Shown here one piece after another: positions 1-5,161 of a stretch of 7,624 bases of DNA. Made by a program: the position numbers and the translations under genes. The DNA lies in contig JAILCT010000143.1 of the NCBI GenBank assembly GCA_024690425.1, positions 1 through 7,624 on the forward strand, written 5' to 3'. A model generated the notes under the pieces. That model was not told where the DNA came from, ran no database searches, and was given only the letters and a program-made list of their open reading frames with translations. Source of the stretch: Lachnospiraceae bacterium (GTDB lineage: Bacteria > Bacillota_A > Clostridia > Lachnospirales > Lachnospiraceae). The first letter of the stretch is position 1. The number at the start of each line of letters is the position of its first letter.

Positions 1-107
1 AGCGCTTTATTTTTTAACCTGTCCATCAGATAGCTGATCTCTTTTTCGGATTCAAAAGTCAATCCGTGCATTTCCTGGCTTTTTAGATGTTTGATGATAG
101 TATACAT
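1..107 (-). CDS. N-terminal part of an unrecognised leftward protein, cut by window edge
   Basis: Reading leftward from an ATG at 107-105, 35 codons stay open to the window edge. The peptide begins MYTIIKHLKSQEMHGLTF and continues with a charged, helix-prone stretch (ESEKEISYLMDRLKNKA). The composition is protein-like, with alternating Lys/Glu and hydrophobic residues as in a soluble helical domain, but I do not recognise a family. No strong Shine-Dalgarno site lies just upstream (the leader reads GGACATAAAAC), so the true start could differ. It would be transcribed divergently from the HAD-like gene at 347. The short length means that openness alone is weak evidence. Confidence 0.4.
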   Translation of the reverse strand, partial: MYTIIKHLKSQEMHGLTFESEKEISYLMDRLKNKA

Positions 108-252
108 GTTTTATGTCCGGATATAGTGATCTCGGAAAAAAGAGTGAAAAACCGGCATCGATATCCTTGTCTATGAGATGGGTTTAAATTGTCTGAATAT
201 GATAAAAGAGCTTGAAGCAATGCTTGTCATAAAATAATACTGTTGGGGGGTG

Positions 253-290
253 CCGGTCATCAACGGGGTTAATTGATGCGGTGTTTTATC
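253..290 (+). terminator. terminator-like hairpin in the leader of the HAD-like gene
   Basis: CATCAA (258-263) pairs perfectly with TTGATG (273-278) around a 9-base loop. Across a 2-base bulge, CCG (253-255) pairs with CGG (279-281). A short TGTTTTATC tract follows. It lies 57 bases before the ATG at 347, so it could act as an attenuator or a terminator for upstream rightward transcription. The T run is only four bases, and no rightward gene ends here, so the assignment is tentative. Confidence 0.28.
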
Positions 291-346
291 CGAAATATAT
301 TATGAAAGGGATTACAGCATCAGTTTTGGGAAAAGAGGTGATCTTT

Positions 347-820
347 ATGAAGAAAAGGATCTGTTTTTTCAATGTTGATGGATTGCTTAATAAAACAAGT
401 GACTGGAAAAAACCTTTTACGATCAATTACGGGCTTGCGAATTTCTTTTGTTTCTTTCTTGCAAAGAATAATCTGATACCTGTGATTACATCATCCTGGA
501 GAATTGGCTTCAATAAACCCGGAGATCCGGGTAATGCACCGTACATAAGGGAGCTTGAAGATATATTTGCTTCCTACGGACTTAAGATATATGATAAGAC
601 ACCAATACTAAAGGGAAGACCTCGCGATAAGGAAATCGAGAGGTTTTTGTATTTTCACAGGACAAATGACTATATCGTGATAGACGGAGATCCGGATGAA
701 TATGAAAACGTGAGCAGCCATGTTTACTTTATCGACCCGGAAACGGGATTTACCAGGAAGGATGCACATAAGGCCGGTAAAATGCTTAAGAAATTAGACA
801 AGTTGGAGATCGTTCCCTGA
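347..820 (+). CDS. small HAD-fold protein (HAD domain of the Swiss-Army-Knife RNA-repair type), nucleophile replaced by Asn
   Basis: The protein has 157 residues and is probably cytoplasmic. It shows the layout of small stand-alone HAD proteins related to the HAD domain seen in 'Swiss Army Knife' RNA-repair proteins. Motif I is FFNVDGLL (residues 7-14), where the family normally has F-L-D-x-D-G-V-L; the first, nucleophilic Asp is Asn9, while Asp11 is kept. Motif II is ITSSWR (47-52). A basic KGRPRDKEIERFL segment (89-101) precedes YIVIDGDPDE (109-118), the place of the acidic motif IV (usually DD-D). The ATG at 347 is chosen because AGAGGTGAT lies just before it; an in-frame ATG at 303 (302-304 region) and the open frame back to 281 lack a ribosome site. 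Substrate unknown. If Asn9 is genuine, phosphotransferase/phosphatase chemistry through an aspartyl-phosphate is unlikely. The gene stands alone, 163 bases ahead of the next one. Confidence 0.62.
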   Translation: MKKRICFFNVDGLLNKTSDWKKPFTINYGLANFFCFFLAKNNLIPVITSSWRIGFNKPGDPGNAPYIRELEDIFASYGLKIYDKTPILKGRPRDKEIERFLYFHRTNDYIVIDGDPDEYENVSSHVYFIDPETGFTRKDAHKAGKMLKKLDKLEIVP

Positions 821-843
821 CTCTGATGTACAATAGCAGGCAG

Positions 844-852
844 TGGTATAAT
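844..852 (+). promoter_or_regulatory. extended -10 promoter for the GGDEF/EAL gene
   Basis: TGG-TATAAT is an exact extended -10 element (TGnTATAAT). No good -35 hexamer sits 17 bases upstream, which extended -10 promoters tolerate. It would give a leader of roughly 125 bases before the ATG at 984. The leader contains a short CCTTG/CAAGG hairpin (874-886) without a T tract. Confidence 0.4.
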
Positions 853-863
853 AATATTATTAT
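848..863. repeat. perfect 16-bp AT palindrome overlapping the -10 element
   Basis: ATAATAATATTATTAT is its own reverse complement and overlaps the end of TATAAT. Such placement fits an operator bound by a dimeric regulator, or simply an easily melted AT tract. An all-AT palindrome is cheap to get by chance in this genome. Confidence 0.45.
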
Positions 864-983
864 GGTATAAACCCCTTGTATCAAGGCTCCTTCTTCGGTA
901 AGGTATGTATATGAAATGCAACAACTACTGAAAAGGCGCTTTTTCAATGAAAACAATGATATTTACAGAACATGGAGATCAAT

Positions 984-2978
984 ATGGGCAACATCAAGGA
1001 ACAAAAATTTCGTAAGATCAAAAAATCAAATATCGGTGGAGCCGTAACAGGAATGTTGATCCTTGCAGGCATCATCTTTTCATCTTTTGCAGCGATGCTC
1101 GCCGTATTCGGGCTGTATATTATAGATTCCAAGATAATGGATGAATATATAAGAATCAGTAATATGGCTGATTTCTACAAGCTATCCGAATCAAAGAAAG
1201 ACGAAGATATATTAGGAACACTTAACGATCCGAAAAACGAATACATAATCATTGACAGCGACAAAAACGTTGTAAAGTTTCACGGGTCAGATACATGCGA
1301 TCTCGCCAACGGAGGATCTATCCAGACATTTAACAATACTCTTACCGTATATCCCGATATGGAACTTGGAGCGATCATCCCGAGCGTTCACGGAAGGATT
1401 GCCGTTGATTCAGGAAATATCAGAAAAGTTCTTGAGAAAAGCGGGATAAGCGATGATGAATCGATCGATCTCAGTGATCACATCAAGCTTCCGTTATGGA
1501 TAGAGGTTCCGGCAGATAACGGCAGGAGTCTTGTCGGAAAGGCATACCTGAACGTGTATTTCAGGGAGTTCGCAGTGGCCGGCATACTTGCTGTGATAAT
1601 AGTATGTATCACATTTGTTCTACTCATATTCATCATAATATTCCTGATCAGGCACGTCCGGAACAGATCAAGGATGCGGGAAGTGTTCTACATGGATGAG
1701 GTAACCGGCGATCACAACTGGCTGTGGTTTCTTTCAAATGCTGAAGCTGAGCTTACAAAGAGAGGAAACGGCAATAAAGAATATGCCATACTTGATATCG
1801 TATTCGTAAACTACAGGAATTTTTGCGTTTGCCATTCGGTCAAAGAAGGTGAGCAGATGTTGTGTAAGGTAAATAATGTCATTAAGCATCAGCTCAACAA
1901 AAATGAGCTTTGTGTCCATCATTCCGCAGCTCACTTTGCCGCTATGATGATGTATAGCGACAGGAATAACTTTGAGGAACGTATCAAAAAGATGATCTTA
2001 GAGCTTGAGAATATAAATGAAGACCACAAGTTCAACTTCTGGGTCGGTGTCGATAGGATAGGTGCAAGCACTGATGGATCCGGGAAATTATCTCGCAGAA
2101 GATCGGTTGACATCGAGAAAGAGTACAACAATGCAGGTGCTGCAAGGGCAACTATCACGGGATCTGACTCTGCGGTCGCATTCTTTGATGACAAGATGGT
2201 CGAGGAGCAGATGTGGCTTGACTGGGTAAACGAAAATCAGGAAAAAGCAATCGAGAACGAAGAGTTTCTTGTGTATTACCAGCCGAAGTACGATCCGAAG
2301 AGCGGGAAAATGTCCGGAGCGGAAGCGCTTATCCGCTGGAACAGCCCCGTGAAGGGAATGGTAAGTCCGGGAAAATTCATACCTATTTTTGAAACGAACG
2401 GATTTATCACGAAGATCGATCATTACATGCTGACCCATGTGGCACGTGATCAGAGAACCTGGCTTGATGCAGGCAGGAAATGCGTTCCTGTATCCGTTAA
2501 TGTCTCACGTGCGCATTTTATAGAGGAAGACCTGGCTGAACAGATAAGAGATATTGTAGATGAAGCCGGGACACCGCATGATCTTATTGAGATAGAACTT
2601 ACCGAAAGTGCATTCTTTGATGACAAGAACGCTCTCATAACAACGATCAAAAAATTAAAGGATTACGGATTTGCAATATCGATGGATGATTTCGGCTCCG
2701 GATATTCATCCCTCAATTCTCTTAAGGAGATGCCTCTTGACGTATTGAAACTCGATGCGGATTTCTTCAGGAATGATGACGGTGAGAGAGGGCGTATAGT
2801 TGTTTCGGAGGCAATAAATCTGGCGAAGAAGCTGTCAATGAGAACAGTTGCTGAAGGCGTCGAGGAAAAGGATCAGGTGGATTTTCTGGCAGAAGAAGGG
2901 TGCGATCTCATACAGGGATTTTACTTTGCAAAACCGATGCCTAAGGAAGAGTATGAGAAGAAACTAAGATCAGAATGA
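984..2978 (+). CDS. membrane c-di-GMP phosphodiesterase candidate: extracytoplasmic region, degenerate GGDEF, intact EAL
   Basis: 664 residues. TM helix 1 spans about 20-47, an extracytoplasmic region about 48-195 (likely ligand or envelope sensing), and TM helix 2 about 196-222. A GGDEF-fold domain starts at YMDEVTGDHN (236-245). Its signature loop reads SAAHF (314-318) instead of GGDEF, so cyclase activity is very unlikely; it may be regulatory. The EAL domain (about 425-660) keeps the residues expected for c-di-GMP hydrolysis: E447 in EALIRW, N506 in VNVS, E541 in ELTES, D568-D569 in DDFG, K589 in LKLD, E624 in AEGVE and Q644 in QGFYF. The ATG at 984 is preferred over the one at 972 because GGAGA (974-978) lies five bases before it. 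The predicted role is lowering c-di-GMP in response to an external cue. An extended -10 promoter lies at 844-852. No clear terminator follows; the next gene, convergent, ends 21 bases away. Confidence 0.9.
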   Translation: MGNIKEQKFRKIKKSNIGGAVTGMLILAGIIFSSFAAMLAVFGLYIIDSKIMDEYIRISNMADFYKLSESKKDEDILGTLNDPKNEYIIIDSDKNVVKFHGSDTCDLANGGSIQTFNNTLTVYPDMELGAIIPSVHGRIAVDSGNIRKVLEKSGISDDESIDLSDHIKLPLWIEVPADNGRSLVGKAYLNVYFREFAVAGILAVIIVCITFVLLIFIIIFLIRHVRNRSRMREVFYMDEVTGDHNWLWFLSNAEAELTKRGNGNKEYAILDIVFVNYRNFCVCHSVKEGEQMLCKVNNVIKHQLNKNELCVHHSAAHFAAMMMYSDRNNFEERIKKMILELENINEDHKFNFWVGVDRIGASTDGSGKLSRRRSVDIEKEYNNAGAARATITGSDSAVAFFDDKMVEEQMWLDWVNENQEKAIENEEFLVYYQPKYDPKSGKMSGAEALIRWNSPVKGMVSPGKFIPIFETNGFITKIDHYMLTHVARDQRTWLDAGRKCVPVSVNVSRAHFIEEDLAEQIRDIVDEAGTPHDLIEIELTESAFFDDKNALITTIKKLKDYGFAISMDDFGSGYSSLNSLKEMPLDVLKLDADFFRNDDGERGRIVVSEAINLAKKLSMRTVAEGVEEKDQVDFLAEEGCDLIQGFYFAKPMPKEEYEKKLRSE

Positions 2979-2999
2979 AACAGGGGACGGAAACGCGGA

Positions 3000-3191
3000 T
3001 TAACATCCACAAGAAAGAAGACAGGTTCCGCCCTTCCCTATAGTCATTTCCTTTTGGGCATGCACTTCATCAACGGATACGGTAATTATCTCATGATCGC
3101 CATTCTCATAGCGGAACCGTATGGGAGTTATATCCCCGCGCGTTGAAGTTACGCTTATCAATTGTATCGGATAATTGGCTTCTGTTTCCAT
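3000..3191 (-). CDS. small clostridial-type protein of unknown function, probably C-terminally truncated
   Basis: 63 residues, read leftward from an ATG at 3191-3189. AGGTG (3202-3198) sits six bases ahead; a GTG at 3200 overlaps that site and is less likely. The core, around LISVTSTRGDITPIRFRYE, recalls from memory a group of 80-90-residue Clostridia proteins of unknown function that begin with a similar VTS-x-x-G-x-I-x-P-x-RFRYE segment and end in an aromatic/basic tail. Here the similarity fades after VSVDEVHAQKE and the protein ends in a short Cys-rich tail (CLLSCGC), so the 3' part may have been lost. A good promoter (3255-3283) supports expression. It converges on the EAL gene and is divergent from the S15-like locus. 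A shadow frame is possible, but the promoter, ribosome site and composition argue against that. Confidence 0.5.
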   Translation of the reverse strand: METEANYPIQLISVTSTRGDITPIRFRYENGDHEIITVSVDEVHAQKEMTIGKGGTCLLSCGC

Positions 3192-3254
3192 CCTATGCAC
3201 CTATTAAAAGAGTATCGGCAGCCTTCTTTAAAACGAACGAATGTTTGTACAGAT

Positions 3255-3283
3255 ACAATAGAACATATGTGTGGATATGTCAA
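3255..3283 (-). promoter_or_regulatory. sigma-A-type promoter for the small leftward gene
   Basis: On the minus strand TTGACA (3283-3278, perfect) is followed by exactly 17 bases and TATTGT (3260-3255, 4 of 6). The start point would be near 3248, giving a leader of about 57 bases to the ATG at 3191. Confidence 0.5.
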
Positions 3284-3325
3284 CCGCCGGATTTTGAATG
3301 GGTGATACTGCTCAGGTCGGGATAA

Positions 3326-3354
3326 TTGCATTTAACTGTCACAAGTTTTATAAT
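3326..3354 (+). promoter_or_regulatory. sigma-A-type promoter for the S15-like surface-protein locus
   Basis: TTGCAT (3326-3331), a 17-base spacer and a perfect TATAAT (3349-3354). The predicted start is near 3361, with a leader of about 40 bases. It lies back to back with the leftward promoter at 3255-3283. Confidence 0.55.
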
Positions 3355-3363
3355 AAATGACAG
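3336..3363. promoter_or_regulatory. putative operator: CTGTCA / TGACAG dyad around the -10 box
   Basis: CTGTCA (3336-3341) and its exact reverse complement TGACAG (3358-3363) are 16 bases apart and centred on the start of the TATAAT. Half-site centres 22 bases apart put them two helical turns apart on one DNA face. A bound dimer would block the polymerase. No regulator gene is in the window. Confidence 0.35.
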
Positions 3364-3371
3364 GGTTGCAC

Positions 3372-3385
3372 CGTGTAGAAACACG
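3372..3385 (+). other. 5'-leader hairpin next to the ribosome-binding site
   Basis: CGTGT (3372-3376) pairs with ACACG (3381-3385) around an AGAA tetraloop. The stem ends two bases before the GGGGGA Shine-Dalgarno sequence (3388-3393), inside the predicted 40-base leader. It could stabilise the message or tune initiation. Confidence 0.35.
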
Positions 3386-3399
3386 ATGGGGGAAAATGA

Positions 3400-3777
3400 A
3401 TGAAAAAGCGCATCACTTCTTTGGGAATTATATTGTCATTGATTTCGGTTCTTGTCCTGTATCCGATTTCGGTAAGAGCGGATGAGGATATCATATCCTT
3501 AAATAACAGTTCGCAGTCTGTTAGTGACGATTCAATTGACGAAACAGAGGAAACTTCTGACGCGGGGGATCTAATAACAGAGGATCCGATAACAGAGGAT
3601 CTAATAACAGAGGATCTAATAACAGGGGATCTAATGACAGAGGATCCCATAACAGACTATCTGCAACCTGACCATAATCCCGATAAAGTCGAAATAAAGA
3701 TTGAAAATGGGATGGCTCAGCCTATAATTGATTATTATAAAATTATGTTGGTGATAACTATAGTAATACTTACCTGA
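3400..3777 (+). CDS. fragment 1 of the S15-like gene: signal peptide and repeat linker
   Basis: 125 codons in frame 1. The ATG at 3400 follows GGGGGA (3388-3393) with good spacing. A basic MKKR start, a hydrophobic core (LGIILSLISVLVLYPI) and a VRADE junction form a classical signal peptide, cleaved near residue 27. An acidic, Ser/Thr-rich linker with six pentapeptide repeats follows, then the start of the catalytic region (KVEIKIENGMAQPIIDYY). After residue 113 the frame turns into a hydrophobic nonsense tail (KIMLVITIVILT) and stops. Continuation in frame 0 from 3741 reads NYVGDNYSNTYLNEQG, which matches the start of an S15 domain better. Alone it would yield a short secreted peptide without an enzyme domain. 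Confidence 0.7.
   Translation: MKKRITSLGIILSLISVLVLYPISVRADEDIISLNNSSQSVSDDSIDETEETSDAGDLITEDPITEDLITEDLITGDLMTEDPITDYLQPDHNPDKVEIKIENGMAQPIIDYYKIMLVITIVILT
3568..3657 (+). repeat. six in-frame 15-bp tandem repeats coding D(L/P)ITE
   Basis: Consensus GATCTAATAACAGAG occurs six times with period 15 (starts 3568, 3583, 3598, 3613, 3628, 3643). The copies encode DLITE, DPITE, DLITE, DLITG, DLMTE and DPITD. Most copies differ by one to three bases. The period is a multiple of three, so copy-number change alters linker length without shifting frame. The linker sits between the signal peptide and the hydrolase domain. Confidence 0.92.
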
Positions 3778-3806
3778 ATGAACAAGGTGATACGTGCTAC
3801 TCTGAT

Positions 3807-5072
3807 GTGTTAAGGTTCTGCGTTTATGTCGAAACGGATTATGACACTGATCTGGACGGATATAACGATCTTGTACAGGCACTGATCCAGGTTCCTACAG
3901 CGGCAGTCAGGGGCGATTATAAGGCACCTGCTATTTTTCACGCAAGTCCGTATATTGCGGGGACTTCAGATAAACAAGCAGATCGATTCGATCGTGAAGT
4001 GGATTTGGAAGGATTTAAGGAAGAGGATCTTTACAAGTCCGGAAGCAAGACAAGAGAATTAAGGCAGGAGAATCCGGTATCAAGTTTTGAAGCGGCAGAA
4101 AAAACAAAGCTTACCGAATGGAATTACCGGTATGAGGATTTACAGGATGATAGCGATTTAAAGAATAAAGATTATTTAGCTTCGATATATGACCATGATT
4201 ATTTTCTTATAAGGGGATTCGCTGTTGTCCTGTCAGCGGGACTGGGCACTAACGGATCAGAGGGACTGGAGACATGTGGAAGCGATGCGGAAAGAGAGGC
4301 GTTCAAAAGCATTGTCGAATGGATACATGGAAATCCCGAACGGATAGCCTACACGGATAAAGTGAACAATATCCCCATAAAGGCTGAATGGTCTAATGGA
4401 AACGTTGCAATGGAAGGCCTCTCATATGACGGAACGATGGCATATGAAGTCGCCACAACGGGAGTTGAGGGATTAAAGACTATCGTCCCGGGCAGTTCTA
4501 TATCCAGCTGGTATGATTATACCAACAAACAGGGCTTGAGTACTGTATATAACGGCAATGACAAAAAAACTACGATTACACATCATATCTTGCCGCTTTC
4601 TGCGCAAGCAGATTCTATGGAAGAGTTCCCTCATTTTATGAAAATAGGCGATTATTATTATCATGAGCTCTTAAATATGTGGTACTGCCATTATCTCCTG
4701 GATGTTGATAATGATGTATTATCGACTATACCAAAATACTGGGTTCAGAGTAATGTTGACGGCCGGTACATGAGCGTGGATAAGTGGGATAACAAAGACA
4801 ATAATATTGTCATACAGTCAGGCAATAGTGGGGTAACGCATGTTATTGTCGGCACGGATAATGAAAAGAATAAAGATAGTTCGGGCACACCGACCCCGGA
4901 AGCGTATATAAATGAGCCTGATCTGCTGTTGAATTCATACTACACGATAGATGATTTCTTAGAAGCGAATCCCGAGGCGCTTGAAGAGCATGAAACATTG
5001 CATGAGAACAGACGTGATACACGAAGAGCTCTTGCAATACAAACGAGACTGAAGCTAATTATATTACGATAA
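3807..5072 (+). CDS. fragment 2 of the S15-like gene: hydrolase domain and start of PepX C-terminal domain
   Basis: 421 codons from a GTG at 3807, but the frame is open from 3741 and no ribosome site precedes the GTG, so this is an internal piece, not an independent gene. It carries the S15 core: [18 protein letters not shown] near its start, [38 protein letters not shown] and the nucleophile motif GLSYDG (Ser codon 4422-4424). [14 protein letters not shown] follows, as in PepX, but then the text jumps within about 15 residues to [15 protein letters not shown] and [20 protein letters not shown], which correspond to the region at and after the catalytic His. The helical part holding the catalytic Asp is not found. 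The last residues after about 5041 are out of frame. Confidence 0.75.
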   Translation: MLRFCVYVETDYDTDLDGYNDLVQALIQVPTAAVRGDYKAPAIFHASPYIAGTSDKQADRFDREVDLEGFKEEDLYKSGSKTRELRQENPVSSFEAAEKTKLTEWNYRYEDLQDDSDLKNKDYLASIYDHDYFLIRGFAVVLSAGLGTNGSEGLETCGSDAEREAFKSIVEWIHGNPERIAYTDKVNNIPIKAEWSNGNVAMEGLSYDGTMAYEVATTGVEGLKTIVPGSSISSWYDYTNKQGLSTVYNGNDKKTTITHHILPLSAQADSMEEFPHFMKIGDYYYHELLNMWYCHYLLDVDNDVLSTIPKYWVQSNVDGRYMSVDKWDNKDNNIVIQSGNSGVTHVIVGTDNEKNKDSSGTPTPEAYINEPDLLLNSYYTIDDFLEANPEALEEHETLHENRRDTRRALAIQTRLKLIILR

Positions 5073-5161
5073 GCAAAGATATAACCGAAGATACAACAAT
5101 AAACGGGAAGGCAGAGGTTAATCTGAGGATTGCCGTTGATGATCCGGGTAAAGATATACTG

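Noticed and set aside
113..237. Two short rightward frames in the left gap (ATG at 113, ATG at 178)
   Set aside because: 24 and 19 codons, no Shine-Dalgarno site, no recognisable product; considered as a frameshifted remnant but unsupported.
2088..2438. Leftward 116-codon frame inside the EAL gene
   Set aside because: Lies fully within strongly coding rightward sequence with recognised EAL motifs; composition is shadow-like.
2985..3033. Bidirectional terminator or clostridial GGGGACGG-type palindromic repeat between the convergent genes
   Set aside because: CGGAA (2988-2992) can pair with TTCCG (3026-3030), flanked by GG/CC, but the loop is over 30 bases, the stem is short, and no T tract follows.
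3355..3399. c-di-GMP or other riboswitch before the surface-protein gene, given the c-di-GMP gene nearby
   Set aside because: The predicted leader is only about 40 bases with one 5-bp hairpin, too short for known riboswitch classes.
3348..3650. Leftward 100-codon frame with regular SSVIRSPVIR-like repeats
   Set aside because: It is the complement of the 15-bp repeat and signal-peptide region of the rightward gene; repetitive shadow frame without promoter or ribosome site.
3739..3746. Programmed -1 ribosomal frameshift site
   Set aside because: The sequence TAT AAA ATT is not an X-XXY-YYZ slippery heptamer, no clear downstream pseudoknot was seen, and a second unrelated shift occurs at 5041; sequence error or decay is simpler.
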